This document shows, piece after piece, positions 11,501-26,500 of a stretch of 64,000 nucleotides of DNA (positions are counted from its first letter, which is position 1; every line of letters begins with the position of its first letter). The notes under the pieces are model-generated. The model did no database searches. It saw only the letters and a list, made by a program, of their open reading frames with translations, and was not told the DNA's origin. Made by a program: the position numbers and the translations under genes. Source of the stretch: Delphinapterus leucas (Eukaryota > Chordata > Mammalia > Artiodactyla > Monodontidae); contig NW_022098037.1 in the NCBI RefSeq assembly GCF_002288925.2, positions 8,451,321 to 8,515,320 on the forward strand, in the 5' to 3' direction.

Positions 11501-14500
11501 TTATTCTGATTTTGTGGTTCTGCAGTGGGGACCTAGACTCTACATTTATAGTAAGTACTCCTAGTGCTTCTGATATACATGGGCTCTTGCTTATGCTTTG
11601 AAAAAATACTGAGGCAAAGAATATACAGAGGGCTTCCCTGGTGGCGCAGTGGTTGGGAGTCCGCCTGCCGATGCAGGGGACGTGGGTTCGTGCCCCAGTC
11701 CGGGAAGATCCCACATGCCGCAGAGCAGCTGGGCCCGCGAGCCATGGCCGCTAAGCCTGCACGTCCGGAGCCTGTGCTCCGCAACGGGAGAGGCCACAAC
11801 AGTGAGAGGCCCGCGTACCGCAAAAAAAAAAAAGAATATACAGAGTTTTCTAGTGTTTACATATACACACATAATTTATTAAATATCCATTTCTTGTGGG
11901 GCTGCTCTATGTCAGCCAGTACACTAGGAATGCTCACTTGTATTTGTCCCACTCTTCTGGCCTTGTCTCTGTCCCGCTCTGAGCATCCAGTCTGACTGTC
12001 CCAGTCTTCCCCATCTGCACAGTGAGGGATTTGGACTGTATGACCTCAACATCCAATGGCTTTGAGACGCTGAAAGTGTGTTTTCCCCCTCTCTGTAGAT
12101 GCACTTGCCGCAAAGGTTACGTTGGCGATGGCTCGACGTGTTATGGAAACATCATGGAGCGACTCAGAGAATTAAACACTGAACCCAGAGGAGAATGGCA
12201 AGGAAGGCTGACCTCTTTCATCTCACTCCTGGGTACACAGCCATGGGTGCCCATTTCCACAGAAAGCGCAGTCCTCTGATGGGCAAGGACATCTGCCAGA
12301 CACACAATCACTCAGAAAGGGGTGTGCAGGATAGGCAAGTCTTGTCTATTGGGATCAGCCCTTTCTAGGAAGGGCAAGTGGGAGGAAAAGGACAAGCAGC
12401 TGTTCCAAGGAGATGAGAGTTAGTGCCAAGAGATCCAGCAATGCAGCAGCTAAGGACAAGGTCCTGGGGTCACCGTCGATTAACAGGTCTGCAACAACAG
12501 TGAGATAGGCAGCTACCGACGTGAGGATGGAAACCATCCTCTTTCCCTTGACCTTATGGGTCCTCCAGATGGGAAACAATGTTGGCAGGTAGTACTGGGA
12601 GGCACTCTCCCTGCTCCTCAGTGAAGGTGCCATTTGAATGTGGGGCAGAGTCTTTGACGGTGTGCGACCAACCATCTCACATATCGCTGGGTGTTTAGCA
12701 TCCTTGGTCCCCCAACCACTAACAGTCTATAGTGACACATTCTCTGCCAGCCCCCAGGCAGGGTGACAGCCTAAAACACCCTCCTGCCTTTCCGAACACC
12801 CTCTAGAGGTCATGACCTCACACTCCCATAAGAATGAAATATAGCTGATCACAACGTTAGACAAGATTTCCAATAAAACACAAATTTTGCCAGTCGACAG
12901 GAAATAAAACACAGGTTTGAGCAATCAGCAGAATCCTTAAAATATCATCATCTAGAACTGACCAGTCACCAAGGATGATTTCCCAGAAAGAGCACGGGCG
13001 GAGGAGGCAGTGTTCTGCACTGGTCAGTGCTGTGTTCTCAGCGCAGATAATGTGCCTCCTACACAAATGACCCGCTCTTTGCAGGACACCCCCCAGGGAG
13101 TCAGGCATTACTGGCAGACCTCAGGGCTCTCCCGCCTTCCTCTACACACTCTTAGAATATCAGTGAGAACAGACAAGGGGGACAGTGTCCTTTAGACATT
13201 TCCCTGGACAAAGTCCAGTCACCCTGTCACCTGCCCGGTTTATGAGGTGCGGGGCACACTGCCTCCTGTGTGAGAGCACAGAGCCCATCCTGCTGTCCCC
13301 GCCTCCCCAGGGGCATAGAACAGGACCAGCTATAAAATTTCTAGAGCCCAGTACAAAATGAAAAGACCAGGGCTTCTTTGTTCAAAAAATATTGAGCATT
13401 TCACGATGGCAATGACAAAGCATTAAACCAAGAATGAGGCGCTTTTTTTTTTTTTTAAGTATTTATGTTTGGCTGCGTTGGGTCTTCGTTGCTGCGCACA
13501 GGCTTTCTCTAGTTTTGGCGAGTGGGCTTCTCATTGCAGTGACTTCTCTTGTTGCGGAGCGCGAGCTCTAGGCCCGCGGGCTTCAGTAGTTGTGGCACGC
13601 GGGCTCAGTAGTTGTGGCGCACAGGCTTAGTTGCTCCATGGCATGTGGGATCCTCCCGGACCAGGGCTCGAACCCGTGTCCCCTGCATTGGCAAGCAGAT
13701 TCTTAACCACTGAGCCACCAGGGAAGTCCCAAGAATGAGGCTCTTCTGAGCTGGCCCTGATGGAGCAAGGGCTGCATCTTCACTCACTGAGATGGCAACA
13801 GCTCAGAAAGTCAGGCACAGAGGCAGAGGTTGTCCAAGGATGTTGTCACATGACCCTCATGGACCCTCTCATCCCAGGGTATCTTTGAGTCAAGACTGTG
13901 GCTACAGGAAAAATCACACAGTTGTGAGGAACACTTGGGGGCCTCACGTTCTTAGCTTCCCAGTTCACCTAGGGCCTGCATAATACCAATTAGAATGGAG
14001 AAGCTCAGGAGTCAGAGGGTCTAAGTGGACCACAAGGGGCATTGCCTGATTTTACTCCTCATGAGCTACTGACGCATTTAGTGTTTTCTTTCTTTGTGTA
14101 TTTCAACTCCTAAGACAAAGCCTATGCTTGGCCACTGAGTAACCTGGGACCATTTACCGTGCTGTTGCCGACAGACAAAGGATTCAAAGGATTCAATGTA
14201 AGTATTTTAAATAACCTTGTTTTATAAATAAGGACTAGTGTAAAAAAAAAAAAAAACACCTTAGTAGACAGTACCCTCTTTATTTAAAGTGGGGAACCCC
14301 ATTAAAATTAGAACTCCTGATGATGAGATGCAAATTTTTTTATAAAATTCTTTGAGCAAAATAAAACGTCCTTACGGATAGTGCACAAACAGTAAGCGCA
14401 CAACTCAATGAACTGTCACAAAGCGCATGTCGATGTGTCTAGCAAGCCTCCCCCAATGCCCCCTTCCAGTCATTACCCCTCAAGGGTAATCACTAAAGGT

Positions 14501-17500
14501 TCTCAACTGTAGTCACGTGATAAATAAGATTTGCGTAATGCAAAACTGCTCACTTCCCACAGAAAGAATCAAATTAACATACCAGCTAGGTATTTGTTTC
14601 TTTAAAATCATCATAAATGGTAACAGCGGTAGAGGAAACTAGAAGAGAACTGCAGTCTTCAGTGTGAGCAGCTGTTTTCTCAGATAATGTCAGCCAGTGG
14701 GAATGAAACCCGTAGTGCCCAGTGGAGGTTGCCCATGGTATCAGTGCCGTAGTTAGATTTGGTTTAATGTAGGTAATGAACACACTGATTTGTGTGAAAT
14801 TGGTTTATATACGATCACAAAAATATCCAAGATATTTTGTGATCATAATTTGTGCTGCATTCAGTTAACACCCAGCGAGTTTCAGACTCTCTGCTCCTAA
14901 TATGCCACCACCATTCATCCGTCCAAGATGAATCTGTCATTAATCTTCAGAGATGCACTCACATGTCTCCTGTGGGGAAGGAGAACTAGTGAACATTGAA
15001 GGCATCTGGGCCAGACACTTTGCATGTGGTCTCTTGTTTAATATACAGATTGAATTTACACAGTTGAGAAAAGGTCTCTGAGTGATTGTTGACAATATAA
15101 TATTGACAGAACGTCAATTTGATCCAAAGGATTTCGAAAATCTTAATTTTGCTCTTCAAAAGCTCCATCGGTCCACTCTACTGGGTCTTTTCACACAATT
15201 TCACATTTCATTCCCAGCTGCTTCCTGGGCTCAAGATGACTGACCTCTCAGCACCTGCCAACCATGTTGGTCCTCCTGGCCCCAGCGCTATGCTCTCCCC
15301 ATGATGCCCGGTTCCCTCCCAGAGCACCCCCCATGGTTTGAGAGCATACCGTGCCTCACCTCTAGATTTCTGCTCCCTTTAAGGCCTGGCTTAGGGCAGC
15401 TTATCTCTGGGAAAGTCATCTGTATCTGAAAGAGCCCAAACTCAAGTCAGGGTGAACTAACTTTGATGTTTTTGATGCTAAACAAGTCATAACCTGAATC
15501 ACAAACCTCATTTTTCCCTTCAAACCACAGTAGAGACTGAAAGAATCGGCTTTCTTTTCTCAGGTAAAAGAGCTTTTGCTGAATAACGAAGCTGCTCAGT
15601 ACTTTGTGAAACTCCACATAATTGCTGGGCAGATGAGCACCGAGCAAATGAATAATACAGACACATTCTATACTTTGACCGGAAAGTCAGGGGAAGTCTT
15701 CAGTGATGATAAGGTAGGTGAGGGTCTCTCTGATTTTCACTCCCAGAATGAAGCTGCTCACTGAGTCGATGGCCATAGCCAGCTCTCTCTTGGTGTCCGG
15801 GGGTCATGAAAGGTTCCAAAGAACTTCTTTCCTTGTTCCTTATTTGTCAGAGCACTTCCCTACACAGGAAAGAAATGGAGAACAACACTGGAAAGGGTCA
15901 GGTGGGAGAGGGGTGGGCTGTTACAGGAAGGGAATTGTAAAGTGATTCTGCTCTGGCCTGAATTAGTTTTCAAGGCAACCATCATTCAACTACCAGCAGG
16001 AAGGAGAAATTTACAGTAAACCTTTTTCCTGGAAGCATCAGCAGAAAGCCAGGTCAGCACTCATCTTACGAAAGGAAATGGATTGTTTGTTTTAGATTGC
16101 CAGGGTTTATCCATTCTCTCCAACTCAACACTGCATCTCTCCTAATGCCATCAATTCTGTTTTGTTTTTAAAATATCTTCCTCCTGTTTCACAAATAACT
16201 CTTTTTGTGATTTTACTGAGCTGAAGGGCACATGGTCAGTCAACAGAGAGAGTGTGTATGGGGGCAGGGGTTATGACCTATCCTGTTGCATTTCACCAAA
16301 TATCAGTAGTTGATAGATTAATGAGCACTTACTACGTGCAAGGTACTGGGGTAAATCTGGATTTGTGTTACATAAGGCTCACAACAGCCCTGTGAAGGCT
16401 TTTCCAATGGGAAAACTGAGAGGTAGCACAGTAAGGGCCAGAGCCACGATTCAAAAGCAGGTGTGCCTGACCCCAAAGCCTGAATCCTTCACCAGTGGGT
16501 TGTACTGTGTGTGTGTGTGAGGATGGATGGATGGATGGATGGACGGACAGACAGACAGAGGAAGATGCGGTTTCCTTTCTCACAAGGACATGCATTCATT
16601 CCTTTATTCATTCAACAAATATGTTTTATTGTGTGCCTCTTCTGTCCAAGACACTAAAGTAGGTAATGAATTTACGATAAATTGAATAGTTTGGGGCCTT
16701 TTTGTAGCTTGCCATCTATGGCGGGGAGACTATAATGCCTTATTCTCATTTAGCAATCACTGGTAGTCAGAAGTGATTTCATATGTTATCTCATTTGATC
16801 TTAATGAAAGACCTGTGAACTCAACTGAGCAGAAACCATCATTCCCATTTTGGGGATAAGTGACTCATCCAAGGTCACACAGCCAATAAATGGCAGAACC
16901 CAAGGATTTAAGACTTCTTCTAATCCAGTGCTCGATTTTTCAAGGGCACACATTAATTTTTATTTTTCCTTGGTGTTTTAGGACAGTCACCTGAAGCTTA
17001 AACTCTATGGGGGCAAAAAGAAGGTAAAAATTATACAAGGGAACATAATTGCTTCCAACGGGCTCCTGCACATCCTCGACAGAGCCATGGACAAGGTGGC
17101 GCCCACGTTTGAGAGCAATATTGAGGTGAGATATTTCAGGTAAAAGTGACGTCACCTCACATCCATCTCCCTTTGCTCCCTGGAGAGTCACTCCCAAAAA
17201 GAAAATGAATGCCACCACTATGTGCTTGTACTAGGACCCCAACCATGGGGAAAACAGGATAATTTCTGTTTTTAGTAGAATTCTGGGCACCTCTGAGAGA
17301 GAGAGAAAGGCATATAGTAAGTGTAGGAAAGATGTTGATTTTATGACCTTTTTCATAGTCACACCTGACAACTCAGACCAGCTGTTGTGAAAATTTATCC
17401 CTTGTGCTTTATGGAGGAGATCCACACTTACATGTAAACTCTGTCATCAGTCTTTTCTTGTTAGAGCATCTAAATATTTCCTAAACCACCTTATTTTTTT

Positions 17501-20500
17501 TCACTGAATTTTAAACAAGATGTCTCTTTTTAGCAAACCATAATGACAATGCTACAACCAAGATACAGCAAGTTCAGATCTTTGTTAGAGGTATGTACTT
17601 TTCATGAATTTCTAGAAAGTGTTTTATGTCCAGTCCTTTGTAAAATTAGCAGGGGGTATCAATTATAAATACTTGCTGGGGAATTCATATATTTATCTGA
17701 GATAGGTTGCAGATATACATTTTCATTTCTCAAATGCAGGAAACCAGTGTGGGACATGTCTTAGATGAAGATGGGATTGGTGGACCATATACCGTTTTTG
17801 TTCCAAGTGATGAAGCATTGAATAACATGAAGGATGGCACTCTCGATTATCTCCTTTCTTCAGAGGTATTGTATCCTACTGACTCTAATGATGTCATGTC
17901 AGGATCACTGCTTCAGTCTCTGTCCATACAGGCTTTTTCTAAATTAAGGATGACAAATAAGTAGCACATGTATCACCATCTACCCTTCTGCAAAACAAAG
18001 GCAGACATCATTAATCAGTCACAGTACTCTGGAGCTAAGCCTAGATGTGGCTACAATCTCCTCAGTAGAGTTCCAAGTAGCTAAAAGACCAGTCGATCAG
18101 GCTGGGCACAGGAAATAGAATCTATATGCAACCCCAGCTCTGAATGGTTGGTTTGATTTGTCCTGGCTCTTCTAATATTTCTTAATAGCAAAATCATAAT
18201 TTTAAGTTCCCTACAACTCTAAAATCATCTAGAAAATGAAGCCTAATGTAGGGCATTCTGGGCCAGGTCTAGGCTAAACTTAAAAGGAATAAATGTTATT
18301 TTTAGGGGCTCCCGACTCTCCTTTCTATTGTTTTCAGTTCTCTCCACAATAACCCTCTCCTTATTCTCCATAAATCTTCAATTCTCTCACGTCCTCCTCA
18401 AGAAAGGAGATTTTTTTACTCTTTCACTCTAGGGTATAAATGACTGATACCATTTAAAGTGTTTCCTCTTCCAGAAATATCAGCCTTAAACTGAAAAGAA
18501 GGTTAGCTAATTATGGAATTTTTTTTCACTAGAATATCAAATAGTGGAATTACAGGAAGGACCACAGGCTTTCTTTCAGTACCCTGAGGCCCTACCATTG
18601 CCTACCATGTTGGCAATGGGGCAAAACTACCTATGACCTCATATAGATCAGTGTTGACTATATAGAATGAGGGGGTCTGAATCTTTTAGAGTAGTGATCC
18701 CCAAACTTTAGTATGCTTAAGAATTACCCATGGAGCTTGTTAAATAAGCTGATTCCAGAAGCTCACCTCAAGCGTTCTGATATCATGGCAGTGGAATGAG
18801 GCCCAGAAATAGACATTTTGGTAAGCACCAACTTTGTAACTCAGGTATCCCAGGTCACACTGTTTTCTTTTTTGTTTTCTTTTTTTGGTTTTTTTGTTTG
18901 TTTGTTTTTGTTTTTGCGGTACGCGGGCCTCTCACTGCCGTGGCCTCTCCCGTTGCGGAGCACAGGCTCCGGACGCGCAGGCTCAGCGGCCATGGCTCAC
19001 GGGCCCAGCTGCTCTGCGGCATGTGGGATCCCCCCCGGACCAGGGCACGAACCCGCGTCCCCTGCATCGGCAGGCGGACTCTCAACCACTGCCCCACCAG
19101 GGAAGCCCCACACTGTTTTTTGGCACTCAGAAACTTGTTGCCTGAATGATGTAGAGGCTCACATTCCCTTTCTGGGATACTTTCAGGTACCTATAGGATA
19201 TCTTGCATTCAGAATACTTTGGATTAAAAAAAAATAGGTATCAAGGAGCTAAGTCAGAAGGTAATCTCTTACATTACAAACAGATGTTAAACGTATTGAT
19301 ATGTGAAGATTTGCTACAGGTTTCCATTTAAAAAGTCAGATTTCCCAGTGCCTTTAAACTAGGGTGTTATTTTAAAAATATGATTCACACTCAAGTTTCC
19401 TGAAACCTAGCTATTACAGGAAAACTAACATTCTTCTCTTTAGAACTCACATTCATATTTAATTTTAAATCCAAGAAGTAATCATTTCTCCCCTGGGAAG
19501 GTATTAAAATTCTGAGATTATATGGCTTCTCTGAATGCATAGCTTCTAATTTGATACATATATTTTTAATAATAATAAAGGAGTTCTCAGACACCTAATC
19601 GGGTACATTTAAAATGAAAACAAAGCCTTTAGACTAGGATAGAAAAGATCAGCCTCCCTGCTTTTCTGTCAAGTACCTTGGCTCGGGAAGCTCCTCTCTT
19701 TCTCCTTGTAGCTCCTTCCAGTGGTGACTGGAGCTGCTTCACTCAGGCTCTCGAGAGTAGATATGTCTCTTCCCGTTCAGTGAGATCCCATCGGTAGCTT
19801 GAAATCAGCCTCTGGTAGGAATATTGACACCATGGAAATTGGCCAACACTATAAATCAGGGCTTATTTTCTTCCCCATAGAAGGGATTTACCAGCACACC
19901 ATTGCCCCTGGCTCTCAATCTCATTTCTCTCAAAGGCGGTATCTTTCTGCTCGCAAAGAATATAAAACCTCAAGTCTCTTTATCCTGAGTCTAAAACAGT
20001 TTTTCCACTTCAACTTCTAGGTGAGGAATAGAACAATCATTTCTACCAGTTTCTCTGGTCCAGAGTCAGTGTGGGTTAAAATTCCTCAACCTATGAGAAG
20101 CTCCTTCTCTCTCCACCCATCTTAAGAGCATCCTTTAGCTTTATCTTCAGGGAGGAAACTTAGCTGGAGACAAGAAGATCCCCATCAGTTATGTGCCAAT
20201 GAAATGGAAAAAAAATGATTTCATTAGAAGAATACTTTCTAATTCTGCTTTGGGAATGCATCGTTCCCAGTGTATCTTTCTGCTTCTCTCTGAAGCAAAA
20301 TTTCAGTTCTGAACCATCCCATCCCTGCAGAGACCATGGCTATCAATCACAAGCCCCAGCTTATGACTTCATCTAGACAGAAATAAGAGCAAAGGGAGCA
20401 AGAGACCAGCCCTTGCCAATTCACAAAACCTTGCAAGCTAAATGGGACAAAAAGAGGTGAATTTACAGAGTTCAAAGTGATAGTCACAGTTTGGTAGAAA

Positions 20501-23500
20501 AACTTGCCCTTTCTGTCTCTGGCACCAAAAGCCTTGGTTTTTGTTGTTGTTATTGTTTGTTTGCATCTAAAACAGCAAGTAGGAAATGAATGTCCTCATA
20601 AAGGAAAGAATGCACTGCTCCAAAAGGCTCTCCAGCGACAGCACATGAAGGCACATCCTGTCGACCTGAGCCTCACTGGACTAAACTATCTGAACGATAT
20701 GGCCCCCGGCCAGATAAGGTGGCAGGCACACACGGTGGCACAGTGATGCTGGTCAATTCCTTTGTCCCTTTCATTCTCCCGTTTCTTGTAAAAAGGATCC
20801 AACGCCAATTAATTCTTGAGGCTTTAGAAGTGGATTATCCAGTTTATCAGGTCTTTCTATAGAATTAGAGGGTGGAAGGGGTCCATACAAACCCTGTTGT
20901 TTTGCAGACTAGAGGTGCTGAGTGGCTTGCTCAAGGTCACACAGAAGCAGAACCACAATTAAACTCAGGTTCTTGAGGTCCAGTTCAGTGCCCTTCTCAG
21001 GACTCTTCCCCTCCTCGTTTTAACTTATTGGTACAAATGTTTACGTAGGTCCTGTCGTGTGCCCTGTACTATGCTGGCTGGGGACACAGTTACAGACCCA
21101 GTCCCTGCCTTCTGGGAGTTTGCAGCCTACCTTTGTCTGATATTTTCCAGTGGTCCCCACTTTTTCCCACCCTTTCTGCCACTTAGCATCCAAACATGTA
21201 ATGGCATTGCTTCTGCCTGCAAGTCCTCACTTCTGGGTACCCTAAAGTAGCTGTAAGGGGAAGTTAAGACACAGAGGCTAAGTGATTTGCTCAGAGTTTC
21301 ATAGTAACAGAACCAGAGCTACAGAAACCATCACTTCCAGGGCTGGCCAACTGGTGGTCAACTTCAGCATTCTTATTGGTAACCCTGCCCTGCACATAAT
21401 GCTATTGATGTATAGATATGGTGGCCTGACGAGTGTCCACACCAGGACACTTTTGAGAGTGAATGGGGCTGCCAGGATGATAGGTATAAAAGCCAGGGTT
21501 GTACTAGACAAACCAGGATGTGTGGTCACTCTACTTACAGGTAATTCCCCTGGCATAGGGGCCAAGGGGGAATGCAGAGAGGGGTCTGAGTGAATGGAAC
21601 TCAGGTTCGGCAGGGCTTTCTCTCCACCTGGGACCTCATGCTGTTGGAACATGTCCCTAGCACGGTCAGCCTCTTGGAGGTTATGATGATCTTGATTTGT
21701 AATCCTTCACCTTTCCAAGATAGAGTAACTGTGGCAGTGCCACTGAAGTAGCAGAATTCAGCGCTTCGAAGCTTGTAACCCCAGCTCTGATTCAGCTGGG
21801 AGATTACACACATACCACAGCTGACCGCCACTGCTGCTGCCGTCTTCTACCAGAGAGAGCGGCCCTGTGTTCCTCAATTCCATACACTGTCTCCAGGGCA
21901 CCCGTATGGGGACTGTTCATCCTGCTTAGAGTCCCAAGACTCTCTTTTTTCCTCCACTTCTGCTTCTGTTTCTCGAAGCATGAGAAACCCTCGAAAGGGC
22001 CTCGATGGCGAGATGAACAGGTACCATGAGAACACAGAAGGAGAAAGAGCCCTGGCCAGATATTCCTAACAAGGACTGTATGTTCCTAAATAACCAGTAC
22101 ATGGTCTAACAAGCACATGGTCATTTAGAGAGAGTGAAACAGAATCATAAACTGAGGCTGTCTTAGAAAACCTGGAATGTAGCCTTAGACATGGAGAGAG
22201 GTGATGGAGCAAGGTGACTGAGAGCTTGAGTTACTTCTTCGGCTTGTCTCCTAAGTTAGCTTTGTGACCTTGGACATGGCTTTAAAACTCAGGGTTCTCA
22301 CACATGTAATGAGTCAATAGTGTCCCCACCTCACAGGGCTGTTGGGAGGCTTAAATGAGATGTGCATATAATGTTTTCAGAATAGCCCCTGCCATAAAGT
22401 AAAAATCTGAGGGCTTCCCTGATGGCGCAGCAGTTGAGAGTCCGCCTGCCGATGCAGGGGACATGGGTTCATGCCCCGGTCCGGGAAGATCCCACATGCC
22501 GCGGAGCGGCTGGGCCCGTGAGCCATGGCCGCTGAGCCTGCGCGTCCAGAGCCTGTGCTCCGCAACGGGAGAGGCCACAACAGTGCCAGGCACGCATAAA
22601 AAAAAAAAAAAAAAAAAAAAATTTGGTGAATGTTAGCTGTTTGGGGGATGGGGCTGTTCTCACCCTGGACTTCCCAGTAGAGAGATTATGGGTCATTTGT
22701 TTTTCTTGACCAAGTGTCCAAAGTCATTTGAGGAAGTTTGAACAAGAGAGGGAAATCTGTGTTTTCCTCAGTGACTAAAGAAGTATTTTGATTCCATTGC
22801 AGGGATCTCGGAAGCTTCTGGAACTCGTCAGATACCATGTTGTCCCTTTTACTCAGGTCGGCCCCACTTTTCTGTGGTATTTTTTCCTTGCTTTCAAGAT
22901 ACCTGACCTTAAATTCCAATATTTTAGTGCTAGAGAACGTGTGACAGTTGTTCTTTATCTGGTGCTCTGAGCACACGCTGAGCAGTGAATAATGAGCCTG
23001 TCGTCAAAGAAATCTTCCAAGCCACCAAAACTCATGACCTCAAAGCTCCTGTCACTTATTTCATAAGCTTTCAAGCTATTTTTTCCAGCGAGGATTTGGG
23101 TGCCGCTCTCAGTGTCTCTATTGTTCTCTTGTTCTTGCAGCTAGAAGTGGCTGCCCTCATTTCGACCCCTCACATTAGGAGCATGGCCAACCAGATCATA
23201 CGGTTTAACACAACCAACAACGTAGGTGAAAACTCTACTGCTGACGTCATTGCTCAAATGCATTTTTCTCTGCTTATGATTCTTCATTGGGTTATCCTAC
23301 CTCGACACTAATTCACAGGCTTCGACTCTTTATGATTATTTCATTCATTTGTTATGTCTTTCAGCAAATACCTGCTGAGCAACTCCATGTGTGAGTCTGA
23401 ACTAGAAGCCAAGAATAAAGCAGTGAAAAAACCAGGCTTACATCCCAGCAAGGAAAACAACTTTAAGCAACTAATTAGTGACCAGTTAATTATTTAATTA

Positions 23501-26500
23501 CAATTATAAACAGGGGCCCCAAGAGGAAGTTAAGAGGGCTGTGGGAGCTCACAGCGGAAGGAGACCAAGCAGATCTGGGAATCTAGAAGTCCTCAGTCAG
23601 GAGAGGATGCTTTGGCCAAGCTTCAAAGGATGAGTCATGTGAACTTGGGCAGAGATGAGTAGAAGAGAGTTCCAGGCAGAAGAGAGAGCAGGTGCAAAGG
23701 CCCTGAGGTGGGAGGGAACATGATTTATATAAGAAACACAAACTTTGAGTTTATGTAAGAAACTCAAAGTATTATTCTGCTAACTTCTCAGGGTTGTAAT
23801 ATCAGCAGAAATATGGCAGCACAGAGATTATGTCTCCTGTTGATTCACTTTGGATTGTGATGATGACGCCCTGTCATCCTTTCAGCAAGTTCCTGTTTGT
23901 TTTGGTTTTGTTTGTTTTGTTTTGTTTTTTTGGCCAAGCTGCACAGCTTGTGGCATCTCAGTTCCCCAACCAGGAATTGAACCCAGGCCCACGGCAATGA
24001 AAGCACTGAGTCCTAACCACTGGACTACCAGGGAATTCTCTCAGCAAGTTTCTGTTGAGTGCCTCAGATGTGTCAGACACCATTCTAGGCCCTCAAGGTT
24101 GGACCAGTAAGCAAACAGATAAAAGTCCCTGGTTGCGTGGAACATTTGTTCTAGTACATAGGACAATAGATAATAAGTGAGTTAAATATATCATATATCA
24201 GAGAGTAGTATGTGCTGAGGCAAAAAAGAGCAAAGCAAGGATGGGAACTAGAAAGTGGGAGTGGGGCTGATGTTTTAGATAAAGTGTCTAAGAAATCCTC
24301 ATGGAGAAGAAAATATGTGAGCAAAGACCTGATGGAAATGAAGGAACAGGCAATGTGAATAGCTGGGGAAAGAGCATTCCAGAGACAGGAAATAGAAAGT
24401 GCAGAGGTGCGAAGCAAGGCGCATGCTGATCGGGTTGAGGAGCAGCAAGGTTCTCGGGGCCAGAACAGAGGGAGGAAAGGAGAGAGGTAGAAGGAGGACA
24501 AGGTGGTAGGAGGGAGGAGAGGTGGGGTCAGGTCACACATGGCCTAAGAACTTGGGGCCAGGATGTAGGTTCTTACTCTGAATGAGATAAAAAGCCATTA
24601 GAGGATTTTGAGCAGTGGAATGACACGATCAGACATACTTTTGGGGAGACTGGTTGGGAGGTGAATGTAATAACTCAGAGAAGAATGATGGTGACTAGTG
24701 GGGAGACAGGCCGAGGTGTGAGGTAGGCTCAAGGAAGTATTGTACAACACGGGGCATAGAGCCAATATTTTCTAATAACTGTAAATGGAAAGTAACCTTT
24801 AGAAATGGTATAAAAAAATTTTTTAACGTATAAAATAAGAATGATGGTGACTCAGAGCAGGGTAGTAGCAGAGACATGGTAAGAAGTGGTTGAATTCTGA
24901 AGGTATTTGAAAGGCAGACCAACAGAAGGTGCTGATGGATTGGATGGGGGATGAGGAAGGAGGAAGCCAAAGATGACTCCTGAGCTTCTGATTAGAGCCA
25001 CCAGCAGGATGGTGCTGCCATTACTATTGCTGGGGGAGCAGATCTGGGAGGAAAGTAGAGATCAGAATTCTTTGCTGATTTGTTCGTTTTCTGCTCCCTC
25101 GCCTACAGCATAAGCAGGAACTTGTCTGGGCTTGTTCCCTGATATCTCCCCGGACCCTAAAGCAGAGTGTAGTACAAGGCCACTAAACGTATCTGAATGA
25201 ACGGATCCCCATTTCACCACAGGGGTAAAACCGTTTGCCCAAGGTCTCATAGCAAACATATTGCAGAGCTGGAATAGTTATGCCTCTTCCCCAGTCCGGC
25301 ACCGGCAAGGACCATATCCGCAAAGACATCCTTGCTTGGAGTCAGTCAAGAATTCATTCAACAGATTCATCTTTCCCTGTCAGCCAAGCCCTTCTAATGG
25401 CAATCTTCCACTCAGTGGAAAGTTAAGTGAAGTTGAAGTCTTTTTCGAGAGGTCACCACATTCAGCTCTGCCCGGGGACCTCTGGCGCTCCTCAGTACAG
25501 AAGGATGAAAGATGCCGTTGCTTCCTTCCAGGGACAGATTCTGGCAAATGATGTGGCAATGGAAGAAATGGAGGTCGTTGCCAAAAACGGCCGGATTTAC
25601 ACACTGACTGGAGTCCTCATTCCTCCCTCCATCGTCCCAATCCTGCCCCACCGATGTGATGAAACAAAGAGAGAGATGAAACTGGTAAGAAAACTAGGAA
25701 GCTCCACGAGGACCCTAAACAGCCCCACAGAGCAGACCGTTCTCTCCTCACAATTCTGAGGGAGCTGACGAGGATAGTTTCACACTTGAGCCTCGTTCGG
25801 AAGGCCTTTCCGTCTTTGTGAAGAGGCAGGAGGGTCGGAGGTCGTATCTCATCAAACGTGAACCAAAGTTCCTGGGGGAATTTCCAAACTGATAGTTGCT
25901 ACCCTGGTATATTCGTTTTCTAGAGCTGCCATAACAAGTTACCGCAGACCAAGTGGCTTAAAGCAACAAGAATGTATTCTCTCGCAGTTCTGGAAGCTAG
26001 AAGTCCAAAATCAAGGTTTCCTGTTTCCATTGCAACGTTTTGGCTCAGCTGGTTTTAATCAGAGCAACTAAATTTCAACAAGATTTTGAACAGCCAGGAA
26101 CAGAGCAACCCTGCAACAAGGCAGGGAGTTAGGGCTGCCCTTGTCCTCCAGACTTCCTTTCCTGAACTTGAATGGCAGCTGCTCGGGGAGGGGTGGGACG
26201 GGGAGCTCTGAACAAGTCTAATTATTGACTCCTATTGAGTCTTTTCTGCAGGTTGTCCAAGAACTTGTTCTCCATCTCCCCAAAGAAAAGAATTAAGATG
26301 TGGGTTTGAGCCACAACCAAAAAAATTTTGGTTAAACAAGAAAGGCTTCCCAACAGCTGCCTTAGACCGAGGTCTTCTTTTACTATTTTCTCTGGGTTTA
26401 AAGTCAAATGAGTCTGCTCTGTGTGGTTTAGGGTGGTTTCCATTAGGTCTATTAAAAGTACAAATGGGGCTTCCCTGGTGGCGCAGTGGTTGAGAGTCCG

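Larger units (their letters stand above)
681..12098 (+). other. Intron 1 (11.4 kb)
   Basis: Largest intron in the window, swollen by a 4.4 kb antisense L1 (6602-11000). It also carries three CHR SINEs, a MER20, several MIR relics and L2-like sequence. Between 2600 and 3985 and between 5540 and 6470 I recognise no clear element, though 5540-6100 has a weak L2-like look. Confidence 0.85.
15714..16981 (+). other. Intron 4
   Basis: Holds a compound microsatellite, two antisense MIR relics and an antisense L2 end, all in 16300-16935. 15714-16299 shows no recognisable element. Confidence 0.8.
17866..22802 (+). other. Intron 7 (4.9 kb)
   Basis: Contains a MER5A, two CHR SINEs, a copy of the unclassified repeat, an L2 fragment and a MIR. 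Segments 17866-18687, 19125-19790 and 19915-20850 hold nothing I can identify. 21350-21560 resembles an interspersed repeat I cannot name. Confidence 0.8.
23222..25531 (+). other. Intron 9
   Basis: Mostly antisense L2 (about 23335-25060), split by a CHR SINE and a short L1. 25060-25531 has no clearly recognisable element. Confidence 0.8.

Noticed and set aside
24151..24540. 129-codon minus-strand open frame
   Set aside because: Lies in diverged antisense L2 sequence; low-complexity composition and no recognisable domain.
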